Below are positions 1 to 6,956 of a DNA stretch of 7,760 nt, one piece after another; within the stretch, counting starts at the first letter, position 1, and every line of letters starts with the position of its first letter. Below the pieces are notes generated by a model, which was not told where the DNA came from, ran no database searches, and saw only the letters and a list, made by a program, of their open reading frames with translations. This DNA comes from Phycisphaeraceae bacterium (GTDB lineage: Bacteria; Planctomycetota; Phycisphaerae; Phycisphaerales; Zrk34): contig JANQJT010000331.1 in the NCBI GenBank assembly GCA_028281485.1, positions 1 through 7,760 on the forward strand, in the 5' to 3' direction. Made by a program: the position numbers and the translations under genes.

Positions 1-1020
1 CAGGTGGCCGCGGCGAGACGTGATTTCGGTGCGACCGGTCGCCAGCAGCGCGCGTCGCACGCTGCGGCGCAGCGCTTCGTCTGAAATCCCCAGTTGCACG
101 TCGAGCTTTGTTCGATCCGGCGGCATGAGCACCACGCGGTTGTCCGTTACCAGCGCATCGTCGCTGAGGCGCACGTCGATTGCCGGTGCGCCGGGTTCGA
201 GTGAAAACGTCATGCGACGGGACTCGTTTGCGCCGAGGTCGAGGCTTCGGATGACGCGCGGCTGATCTCCATTGAGATCGGTCACCGTCAACGCGGTCGA
301 CGCGGGGGTGTCTGCCAGGTTGGCGATCTCGATGACGTACTTGTCGGTTTCACCCGAGTTGGCGCGGATGGCGCTGGTGATGGCGACGTTGCCGGTGGGT
401 TGGCCGACCGCCAGCCATCGCACCGCGCCGTCGCCGAGCGCCGCGTCGGGTGGGCGGTCGCTGAGGACCAGGAGTCGTGCGCGCGGTCCGCCGAGTTCCG
501 CGGCGAAGGTGATGGCCTCGTCGAGGCAGTCATCGGGCGCCTCGCAACGCCAGGAACTCAGCACGGTCTCGGCTTCGCGCTTGTTGGTGGCGCTGCCGAG
601 CGTGCCGGGGCGTCGGCCGGCCGTGATGAACGTGACTTCGAATCGTCCCTCGCTGCCGAGCATGGAGAGCACGCGATCGGTCGCGGTCTGTTGGAACGAC
701 TCGCCCTCGACATCGGTCCGCATGGAGAGCGAATCGTCCAGCACGATCATGAGCGGGCTGTCGGTGCTGTTGAGCAGGACGCGGGGCGCCGCGGCCGCCA
801 GCGCGAGCAACGCGATCGCCGCGGTCTCCAGGAAGAACAGCAGCGGCGTCGATATCTTCTGAATCCGTGCGCCGCCCTCGCGCGGGGCGCGGTGGTCCAT
901 CCAGAGCATCAGCGAAGAGACCGAGTGCCTGCGGAACCGGTTGCGCAGGTAGTAGATCGCCGCGAGGGCCGGCAGACCCACCAGCCCGATCAGCGCCAAT
1001 GGAAAAGTCAGCAGTGGCAT
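1..1020 (-). CDS. BatA-N / VWA-domain membrane protein, 3' partial (C-terminus beyond the left edge)
   Basis: Read directly from the complement: an open frame of 340 codons from the ATG at 1020 with no stop before the edge. Residues 1-25 (MPLLTFPLALIGLVGLPALA) form a helix followed by YYLRNRFRRHSVSSLMLW, the typical BatA N-terminal pattern. A second helix lies near 58-83. Then comes a VWA domain with MIVLDDSLSM (91-100), a complete DxSxS site at Asp95, Ser97 and Ser99, and a later strand LLVLSDRP (183-190). Residues about 210-300 look like a beta-rich domain (VAITSAIRA, YVIEIANL, ALTVTDL), and after about 305 a further segment (KLDVQLGISDEALRRSVRRAL) runs off the window. The VWA domain is probably extracytoplasmic or between membrane segments, as in BatA/BatB. 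The start fits because it opens with the membrane helix; GAGTG lies upstream. It follows the DUF58 gene after 34 nt and completes the MoxR-DUF58-VWA set. Confidence 0.9.
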   Translation of the reverse strand, partial: MPLLTFPLALIGLVGLPALAAIYYLRNRFRRHSVSSLMLWMDHRAPREGGARIQKISTPLLFFLETAAIALLALAAAAPRVLLNSTDSPLMIVLDDSLSMRTDVEGESFQQTATDRVLSMLGSEGRFEVTFITAGRRPGTLGSATNKREAETVLSSWRCEAPDDCLDEAITFAAELGGPRARLLVLSDRPPDAALGDGAVRWLAVGQPTGNVAITSAIRANSGETDKYVIEIANLADTPASTALTVTDLNGDQPRVIRSLDLGANESRRMTFSLEPGAPAIDVRLSDDALVTDNRVVLMPPDRTKLDVQLGISDEALRRSVRRALLATGRTEITSRRGHL

Positions 1021-1033
1021 GCGTTCACTCGGT

Positions 1034-1051
1034 GCGCATCACGCGATGCGC
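1034..1051 (-). other. Small perfect hairpin between the DUF58 and BatA-like genes
   Basis: Seven-base arms GCGCATC and GATGCGC separated by a four-base loop, lying between the DUF58 stop (1055) and the BatA-like start (1020) in the only gap of more than 16 nt. There is no T-run after it, so it is not a convincing intrinsic terminator. It ends 13 bases before the start codon, just upstream of the weak ribosome site, and could affect mRNA processing or translation of the last gene. Function is inferred. Confidence 0.4.
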
Positions 1052-1054
1052 GGC

Positions 1055-1927
1055 TCAGTTCACCGTCAGGACCTCGGCGGCGACCAGCGCCTCAAGGTCC
1101 CAATTCTTAACAATGTCCTCAGCGACGATCGTGGTCATCGTCGCGCCGACCGCACGCGCGGCCAGGTTCCAGTTCTCCTGGTGCCGCGCGAGGTTTTCGT
1201 GGTAGCGACGTTCGGCGATCGCGTCGACGAACACCTCTTTGAGTTCGCCCGATTCGCAATCGACCAAACGCACGTTGCCGCGCTGCGGCGGTTCGACGTC
1301 GGCCCGCGCCAGGACCTGCACGACGTACACCGCGGCGCTGCCGGCGGCGAGATGGTCGAGCGTCGTGTTCGGCTCGCCCATCCACAGCAGGTCGCTGACG
1401 AGGACGCGGATGCCCTGGCCGCGCCACGCCGGCGGGGCCCGGAGCAGGGCGGCCTCGGGGTGCCCCGCGCCGGTGAATCGAATCTCGTCCCACGCGCCGG
1501 GGCGGTCGGAGCCGTGCGCGATCGGGGCGCAGCCGTCGTGTGCGATGTAAGCCTGGTGTGAATACCCTGCGTTGGTGGCGGCGGCGACCAGCGCCGCGGT
1601 CACGCCGAGCGCCGCTTGCGCCTTGGCCGAGTCCTGCAACGCCATCGACGTCGAGCCGTCGAGCAGGATGTCCAGGTGCGGGTTGACCTCTTCGCGGTAG
1701 AGCTTGACGATCAGCTTGTCGCTGCGGGCGTAGGCCGACCAGTCGATGCGTCGCAGGTCGTCGCCGGGCTGATAGTCGCGGTGGTCCTTGAACTCCAGCG
1801 ATGCGCCGGCGTGCTGACCGAGCTGCAAGCCCGCCAGCCCCGTGGGCACGCGGCTGGGCACGCTCAGCGCGTAGCGCGATCCCGCGCGTTCGCCTTCGTT
1901 GAGAAAGTGAGTGTGGCTCTCGTTCAT
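1055..1927 (-). CDS. DUF58-family protein with intact VWA-type MIDAS motif
   Basis: A 290-residue DUF58 protein, a family whose genes commonly sit beside moxR and which carries a von Willebrand A-like fold. The family block is clear at residues 51-80: DYQPGDDLRRIDW, then ARSDKLIVKLYREE. It is followed by LDGSTSM (89-95), a complete DxSxS metal-ion-dependent adhesion site. A further strand with Asp179 (VLVSDLLW) fits the VWA core. No signal peptide or transmembrane helix is visible, so it is probably cytosolic or peripheral at the membrane. The start at 1927 gives an ATGA overlap with the long permease stop; the reading frame extends 94 codons upstream, but that part is out-of-frame permease sequence with shadow composition. 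The ribosome site is weak, which fits translational coupling. It is the likely partner of the MoxR ATPase at the head of the cluster. Family very secure; molecular role not established. Confidence 0.95.
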   Translation of the reverse strand: MNESHTHFLNEGERAGSRYALSVPSRVPTGLAGLQLGQHAGASLEFKDHRDYQPGDDLRRIDWSAYARSDKLIVKLYREEVNPHLDILLDGSTSMALQDSAKAQAALGVTAALVAAATNAGYSHQAYIAHDGCAPIAHGSDRPGAWDEIRFTGAGHPEAALLRAPPAWRGQGIRVLVSDLLWMGEPNTTLDHLAAGSAAVYVVQVLARADVEPPQRGNVRLVDCESGELKEVFVDAIAERRYHENLARHQENWNLAARAVGATMTTIVAEDIVKNWDLEALVAAEVLTVN

Positions 1928-3429
1928 GAGGCTTGGAGTTCTCTGTCTGCGTTCGGCTCGAGAGGCTTGAAGTTGTGCAGCTGACCGACCAGCCACGGGC
2001 CTGACAGCAGCGTCACCAGCACCGCCCACGTCCCGTAGAAAAGCAACGACGAGCTGCGCAGCTGGTGCTCGTCGGTGAACAGCAGCATCAGGTTCGGCAG
2101 CATCCACGCTTCCTTGTGGTTCCACATCCCGCTGGTACCCCACATCATCATGCTCACCAGCATTGGCAGCACCGACCCGATCGCGATGAGCACCAGCACC
2201 AGCGCCCACGTGTGATCCGGTCGGAGGATCTTGCCCACCATAAACCGGCGCAGCAGCAGGGCCGTCATCGAATAGCTGTAGGCGAACAGGACGATCCGGG
2301 TGCAGTTCACAATCGCTTCGTCTAACTCTATTCGGATAAATGCCGAAGAGCGGTCGGCCATATCAAACACGATCACCGTCGCCCCCAACGCCAGGCCAAA
2401 CGTCATGGCGACCCAAAGCAGCCCGCCCAGTGCGCCCGAGTAATACACCATGGCGATCATGCGAAACAGGCCGCGCCGCGGGATCGTGCGTCGAATACGC
2501 GGCCCCCAGCGGTCGCGTTCACACACGACGATCATCAGCGTCAACCCGAGCGCAATGCTCGTCGCGTACAGATAGACCACGATGACCATGCTCTCACGCT
2601 CGATGATCGCCATGACGCTCAGCAGGATCGTGTTGAGCAGCCACACCCCGGACATCGTCAGCCGCACCGGCAGCGCCCGATTGGCGGTCGGTTGGCTGAT
2701 CCGGGCGACCGAGAAGACAAACAGCAGCGACAGGACGCTGATCAGCATCACCAGCCAGCTGCTGAGGAAAGCCCACATCTGTCCATCGTCCCATGAGCTG
2801 AACAAGCCGAAGTCGATCGCGTCATGGCTCATCATCAGCGTGCCCCACGCCAGGTAGCCCAGCGCGACGAGTATGAGCAGGCCCAGCAGCAAGCGGAAGC
2901 CCAGGGCGGTCGAGAGCGTCGCGGCGAAGATGCCCAGCTGGATACCGATCACGACGCTCGAAAACCCGATGAGCAGAATCATCACGATCGTGGGCAGGTC
3001 GACGCCGCGGATCATGAACGAGAGCATCATGAACGGCATGCAGGCCGCGTAGATCATCATGCCGAGGATCACGGTCGCCAGCAGCTTGCCCCAGATCACG
3101 GCGCGCGGCTTGATCGTCGTGATGAACATCAGGTCGGTGTTGCTGTCCGACCACTCCCCAGCCAACCGCAGCCCCGCGTAACCCGGCAGGAACACCATGC
3201 AGACGATCACCAGGACGCACTGCATCGCGAACAGGAAATCCTGGCCGCCGTCCGTGATGACGTTGGACGAGCCTGCCGCGCTCATCGCGATCAGCGAAAA
3301 CGTCAGGATCGAGATCATCAGGAACAGGATCAATAGCGATGCGACGAAACGCCCGTTGACCGCCTGGCGCAGCTCCTTGATGACGATCGGATTCATCCGA
3401 TTATCGATGTGTGCCAGCATGGCTTTCAT
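1924..3429 (-). CDS. ABC-2 type transporter permease, long form
   Basis: Integral membrane subunit, 501 residues from the ATG at 3429, with about eleven to twelve hydrophobic helices. Helices lie near residues 28-50, 66-86, 112-138, 145-172, 178-199, 219-243, 260-276, 282-303, 328-356, 372-393, 406-430 and 462-484. The N-terminus carries DNRMNPIVIKELRQAVNG (9-26), the counterpart of the motif in the short permease, and RGVDLPT (141-147) also matches. The start at 3429 is preferred over 3456 because GAGG sits eight bases upstream and the N-terminus then lines up with the short permease; 3420 is also possible. At about twice the usual ABC-2 permease length it could be a fused double permease or a permease with an added six-helix half; the second half shows no obvious repeat of the N-terminal motif. 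Its stop overlaps the DUF58 start as ATGA. It probably pairs with the short permease to make an asymmetric heterodimer over an ATPase dimer. Role strong, stoichiometry inferred. Confidence 0.88.
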   Translation of the reverse strand: MKAMLAHIDNRMNPIVIKELRQAVNGRFVASLLILFLMISILTFSLIAMSAAGSSNVITDGGQDFLFAMQCVLVIVCMVFLPGYAGLRLAGEWSDSNTDLMFITTIKPRAVIWGKLLATVILGMMIYAACMPFMMLSFMIRGVDLPTIVMILLIGFSSVVIGIQLGIFAATLSTALGFRLLLGLLILVALGYLAWGTLMMSHDAIDFGLFSSWDDGQMWAFLSSWLVMLISVLSLLFVFSVARISQPTANRALPVRLTMSGVWLLNTILLSVMAIIERESMVIVVYLYATSIALGLTLMIVVCERDRWGPRIRRTIPRRGLFRMIAMVYYSGALGGLLWVAMTFGLALGATVIVFDMADRSSAFIRIELDEAIVNCTRIVLFAYSYSMTALLLRRFMVGKILRPDHTWALVLVLIAIGSVLPMLVSMMMWGTSGMWNHKEAWMLPNLMLLFTDEHQLRSSSLLFYGTWAVLVTLLSGPWLVGQLHNFKPLEPNADRELQAS

Positions 3430-4213
3430 ACGGTAAACCTCGCGAGGCGTTGGCATGGTCGTACGGATCGGGGCTGACGCCGCGCAGGCGCAGCAATGCG
3501 CCGGAATAGAGCACCGCCAGCGTGAAGACGATCGGCATCATCAGGAACAACGCGGCAATGGCCCCGTGGCGCAACAGGTCGATCGGCCCCATGTCGATCA
3601 GGACGCTCTGGGTCGCCGTGGCGATCGACAACAGAAACGCCATGCACAACCCGCCGAACACCAGGCAGACGATCGCGCTGAGGGTCGACGCGACCTGCGT
3701 CGCCAGGCAGACCGTGCCGATGCAGCCGATCAGCCCGAAGCACACCGTGAACACCATCGACGCGGCGACGGTGGGCAGTCCCACGCCGCGCATCAGCGTG
3801 CAGGCGAAGCCGAACGGCGCGACGCTGCTGACGATCAGGATCACCAGCAGCAGGGCCGACTTGATCTTGCCATTGACGATGCGCGCCGAAAACAGCCCGG
3901 TCATGTAGTAGATCGCGACCTGGCCGGTCATCTTTTCGATGCTCATGCGCACGCCGGCGTAGAGCGGCACGCCGAACACCACGGCCACCTGCAACAGCAT
4001 CGCAATCCGTGTAAACAGGTTGCGGCCGATCGCCTGCTCGTCTGTCGAGATCGACCTGAAGTGGGTGGCCGCCAACAGGCAGATCATCGTGCCGAGACAG
4101 ACGATAAGGATCACACCGAACCACCCGCCGCGGAACGCCTGGCGCAGCTCCTTGACCGTGACGGGGTTCGCCCGGTTGTCGAGTCGCTCGAGGATGTGGG
4201 TCGGTCGAATCAT
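3401..4213 (-). CDS. ABC-2 type transporter permease, short form
   Basis: Integral membrane subunit of the transporter, 270 residues. About six hydrophobic helices are visible, near residues 30-50, 68-88, 117-137, 148-170, 173-198 and 216-241. A cytosolic N-terminal segment contains DNRANPVTVKELRQAFRGG (12-30), which recurs almost unchanged at the start of the next gene's product, as does RGVGLPT (142-148). The two permeases are therefore paralogues, and this one matches only the first half of the longer protein. The start at 4213 is six bases after the ATPase stop. A second ATG at 4217 lies in another frame and opens a shadow frame, but it lacks membrane character. The ribosome site is weak (TAGG), so translation is probably coupled to the ATPase gene. 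The last 29 bases overlap the next permease gene. The hydrophilic C-terminal tail (about 242-270) is rich in His, Asp, Arg and Pro. Permease assignment is strong; the substrate is unknown. Confidence 0.88.
   Translation of the reverse strand: MIRPTHILERLDNRANPVTVKELRQAFRGGWFGVILIVCLGTMICLLAATHFRSISTDEQAIGRNLFTRIAMLLQVAVVFGVPLYAGVRMSIEKMTGQVAIYYMTGLFSARIVNGKIKSALLLVILIVSSVAPFGFACTLMRGVGLPTVAASMVFTVCFGLIGCIGTVCLATQVASTLSAIVCLVFGGLCMAFLLSIATATQSVLIDMGPIDLLRHGAIAALFLMMPIVFTLAVLYSGALLRLRGVSPDPYDHANASRGLPYESHAGTHR
3438..3441 (-). promoter_or_regulatory. Ribosome binding site deciding the start of the long permease
   Basis: GAGG on the minus strand, eight bases before the ATG at 3429, within the last codons of the short permease gene. 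No comparable motif precedes the upstream ATG at 3456, so 3429 is the preferred start. Confidence 0.5.
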
Positions 4214-4219
4214 GCATGC

Positions 4220-5164
4220 CTACTGCACGTGTCCCTTGGTGACGTTCATGAAGATTTCTTCGAGGTGCGCGCGGTGTTGTTTGAACTCGAGGATGCGGAA
4301 CTCGCGACGGACCAGCTCCGCCAGCAGCTCACAGGCCGTCTCCTCGTCGCCTGCGATGTCCGCCTCGATGTGATCGCCCGCCAGGTGCGCCTCTTCTACG
4401 TGCGGCATCTCCAACAGCGCACGGTAGAGCGGCTCGATGTCGTCGATCGGCCGGATGAGCACCTTGGTGATCGTGGCGGCCTCGGCGCCCTTCGTGCCCT
4501 GAAGGATCTCCTGGATCGTGCCGGCGGTGACCATCTGCCCGTGTTCGATAATCACGGCGCCGTCGATGATCTCGGCCAGCTCGGTGAGGATGTGTGAGCT
4601 GATGAGGATGGCCTTGCCGCGCTGGGCGAGGACCTTGAGCAGCTCGCGGAGTTCCACGCGTGCGCGCGGGTCCAGGCCGGCCGCCGGTTCGTCCAGCACC
4701 AGCAGCGGGGGATCGTGCACCAGCGCCCGCGCCAGCGAGACGCGTTGTTTCATGCCCTTGCTCAGCGCCTTCAGCGTCTTGTCGCGGATGCCCAGGAGAT
4801 TGGTGAACTCCTCGATCGACTCGATCACCTCGGTGCGCTGCGGGTCGTGAATGCCGTAGGCCCGGGCGAAGAAGTCGAGGTACTCGTGGACGGAGATGTC
4901 GCGGTGCGTGGGCAGGTTGTCCGGCATGTAGCCGACGAGGCGGCGTGCTTTTTCGGGGTCGTCGGTGACGGAGATGCCGTTGATATAGATGTTGCCGTAC
5001 GTCGGCTCGTCGAGCGTGGCCATGATGCGCATGGTGGTCGTCTTGCCCGCGCCGTTGGGCCCGATGAAACCGAAGATCTGTCCGGAGTCGAACGAGAAGC
5101 TGATACCGTTGACCGCCTTGGTGCGGCCGAAGTATCGGCGAAGGTTGGTGACTTCGATGCGCAT
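4220..5164 (-). CDS. ABC-2 type transporter ATP-binding protein
   Basis: Cytosolic nucleotide-binding subunit of an ABC-2 type exporter, 314 residues, close to the usual length for this subfamily. Seen: Walker A GPNGAGKTT (35-43), signature LSKGMKQRV (134-142), Walker B LLVLDEP (154-160) with catalytic Glu159, D-loop AGLD (162-165), and switch His191 in SSHIL. At the Q-loop the protein reads GYMPDN (79-84), with Asp where a Gln is classical; related CcmA/GldA-like ATPases often have Glu or Asp here. Residues about 225-314 form the C-terminal extension of this subfamily, ending in the typical LEEIFMNVTKG. The start follows the previous stop by 16 nt, with a weak GGAA six bases upstream. The two permease genes follow directly and are its membrane partners. 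Family certain; direction is probably export, substrate unknown. Confidence 0.97.
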   Translation of the reverse strand: MRIEVTNLRRYFGRTKAVNGISFSFDSGQIFGFIGPNGAGKTTTMRIMATLDEPTYGNIYINGISVTDDPEKARRLVGYMPDNLPTHRDISVHEYLDFFARAYGIHDPQRTEVIESIEEFTNLLGIRDKTLKALSKGMKQRVSLARALVHDPPLLVLDEPAAGLDPRARVELRELLKVLAQRGKAILISSHILTELAEIIDGAVIIEHGQMVTAGTIQEILQGTKGAEAATITKVLIRPIDDIEPLYRALLEMPHVEEAHLAGDHIEADIAGDEETACELLAELVRREFRILEFKQHRAHLEEIFMNVTKGHVQ

Positions 5165-5180
5165 GGTGGTTCCGTTGTGG

Positions 5181-6956
5181 TTACGGTTCGATCGGATCGA
5201 CCAGCCCGTAGACCACGGCCGATGCCTCGCGGTTGTTTCCCTTGCCCAGACCGCTCTCGATGAACGGGTTGTCTTCGAGGACGGCGATGTACGTGTTGGC
5301 GTTCAGCAGGGAGACGTAGTTCTTTTGTAGCGAATCCATGGCCTCGGTCGGCCAATCCTTGGCGTACATCTGTCGCAGCGTGCCGGGGTGTGAGCCCGCC
5401 GTCTCGCCGGTGGGGCGGAGGTTGAACGCGGCGCCGGCGCTGGTCTGGCCGGCGGTGTAAATCCTGCCTTGCGCGTCGGCGATGAACAGGCGTGAGCAAT
5501 CGGCGCCCAGGCCGTTGACCGCTTCGATCGTGCCGTCGGTCTTCATGACGGGGTTGATGCGGGCGTGCTGGGTGGGGTCGCTCTTGCGGAGCAGGAAGTG
5601 TGCGGGCACGCGCGCCACGACCCAGCCGGACTCCAGGTGTTGATCGCGCGTCCAGTTGACGGATCGGCTTCGGCCTTCCTGGTCGAAATTGATCGCGGGG
5701 GTGATCTCGGTGTGGTCGGTGAAGTGCAGGCCGCCACCCGGCGTGAGCGGGCTGTAGAAGGCGGTGACGCCGAGGGTCGTGGCGGTGGCGGTGCGTTCGT
5801 CGAGCAGGGTCAAGCCCTCGGTGCGTTCGCGGCTGGACCAGCCCTCGGCCGCCGTCGCGTAGATCCACACCGCCCCGCAGAACAACAGGCTGATCGCCGG
5901 CACCGTCCAGATCAACCACATCCGCCGACGCTTCGTGCCGAGGTACCAGAGGTTGAGCGGACCGATGACAACCGCGAACGCGATCATCAGCACGAGCAGC
6001 CCGCCCGTTGGCACGCCGAGGTCTTCGACGATGACGAAGCGTCGGTTCGCCTCGTTGACACTGTAAGACGTTTCGCGCGGCTCGCGCGTGTGGTGCCACA
6101 TCTGGCTCATGTCCACAAAGCCGCGGTTGTCGATGCGGTTGACGTTGTATTCAGAAACGATGCGTACCTCGCCGAAGCCCACGTACGCCCCGGTCATGTC
6201 CTGGGGCATCCGGTGCGTTTCGCGAGGCACCGCGTGCCAGTCCGACTCGGGTTGCCACAGGCCGAGCACGACTAATGAACCGCCGCACGTCACGTACCTG
6301 CGGATCGCCTGCTTCGCCTCGGCGGGAATCGCCCGCATGTCCGCCGCGGTGAGCACCAATCCGTCGTAACAGGTGTACGCCAGCCAGTTGTTCGACCAGT
6401 TGTGGATGTCGATGTCCGCCTGGACCACGTGTGGCTTGGCGCCCGCGTAATGCGTGTCGGCGCGGTTGCGGAAGTTGCTGTCGACGGACTTGCTGATGAG
6501 CACAACGGTCTGATTGCCACCGTGCCGGTGGTAGCGCGGGATGTGATCGATCAATCGGAGATCGAGCACGGCGGTCTGACCGTCAGCGGAGATGCGGACG
6601 TTCTCGGTCCCGTATATCGGCACGGGCGGCTGCAGCATCGACACGACCGCGGTGGTTCGCGGCGCGACGGTCACCTGTCTTTCGATCGCACGGATCGAGG
6701 CCAGGCCGCCGCTGTACGACTCATTGGGCATGCGCAACGTGACACGATGGGCCCGGGTGTTGTTGCGGTTGGTGATGCGTAGGCGGTACTCGTAATAGCC
6801 GTGTTTGGTCTCGCCGTTCAGGCCGTTGGGGGGCGGGTCGGCGGTGACGTGGATGTCGTCGCCGACCCGCACCGCGGCTTGCAGACCCGTGGTCGTTGCT
6901 GCGACGAGCAGGCAGGCGAAAACACACACGCCCCTGAACACACGCGCATCAATCAT
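5181..6956 (-). CDS. Membrane-anchored extracytoplasmic protein with probable GATase1-like domain and two TM helices
   Basis: Not a named protein. From the ATG at 6956 it is 591 residues. The in-frame ATG at 6980 would add eight residues ahead of the signal peptide and lacks a good ribosome site, whereas 6956 has GGTGGAG seven bases upstream. Residues 1-28 look like a Sec signal peptide with probable cleavage after LQA. Residues about 30-135 look beta-rich. Residues about 145-235 resemble a class I glutamine-amidotransferase-like fold: a hydrophobic strand (TVVLIS), then YDGLVLT, a helix, and YVTCGGSLVVLG. No GxCxG nucleophile elbow is seen, so enzymatic activity is doubtful. Two helices (about 316-338 and 346-370) flank a short basic turn, KRRR, which would put both large domains outside the cytoplasm. 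The C-terminal 220 residues look like another beta-rich domain. It overlaps moxR-like by 8 nt and precedes the ABC ATPase by 16 nt, so it is probably an accessory part of that system. Fold call is inference; topology is fairly secure. Confidence 0.75.
   Translation of the reverse strand: MIDARVFRGVCVFACLLVAATTTGLQAAVRVGDDIHVTADPPPNGLNGETKHGYYEYRLRITNRNNTRAHRVTLRMPNESYSGGLASIRAIERQVTVAPRTTAVVSMLQPPVPIYGTENVRISADGQTAVLDLRLIDHIPRYHRHGGNQTVVLISKSVDSNFRNRADTHYAGAKPHVVQADIDIHNWSNNWLAYTCYDGLVLTAADMRAIPAEAKQAIRRYVTCGGSLVVLGLWQPESDWHAVPRETHRMPQDMTGAYVGFGEVRIVSEYNVNRIDNRGFVDMSQMWHHTREPRETSYSVNEANRRFVIVEDLGVPTGGLLVLMIAFAVVIGPLNLWYLGTKRRRMWLIWTVPAISLLFCGAVWIYATAAEGWSSRERTEGLTLLDERTATATTLGVTAFYSPLTPGGGLHFTDHTEITPAINFDQEGRSRSVNWTRDQHLESGWVVARVPAHFLLRKSDPTQHARINPVMKTDGTIEAVNGLGADCSRLFIADAQGRIYTAGQTSAGAAFNLRPTGETAGSHPGTLRQMYAKDWPTEAMDSLQKNYVSLLNANTYIAVLEDNPFIESGLGKGNNREASAVVYGLVDPIEP

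Noticed and set aside
661..730. Direct repeat of catggagagc 60 bases apart in the BatA-like gene
   Set aside because: Both copies encode a Leu-Ser-Met run in an unbroken coding frame; ten bases is too short to mean more than chance.
272..1110. Two plus-strand open frames (196 and 236 codons) over the BatA-like gene
   Set aside because: The minus-strand frame gives a BatA N-terminus and a VWA MIDAS motif; the plus-strand products are low-complexity Ala/Arg/Ser/Glu shadows.
3426..4217. Minus-strand open frame of 263 codons nearly coextensive with the short permease
   Set aside because: Arg/Asp/Pro/His-rich with no hydrophobic helices; the 4213 frame has six helices and a paralogue next door.
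3455..4597. Plus-strand open frame of 380 codons across both permease and ATPase genes
   Set aside because: The product is dominated by Arg, Asp, His, Gln and Ala with no domain pattern; it is antisense to three well-supported genes and explained by high GC at codon position three.
5165..5180. Possible promoter ahead of the ABC ATPase gene
   Set aside because: The gap is only 16 bases and holds a weak ribosome site; no -10/-35-like pair could be made out in this high-GC coding context.
4825..6099. Minus-strand open frame of 424 codons bridging the anchored protein and the ABC ATPase
   Set aside because: Pro/Arg/Ser/Thr-rich shadow in another frame of two genes that have clear domain motifs.
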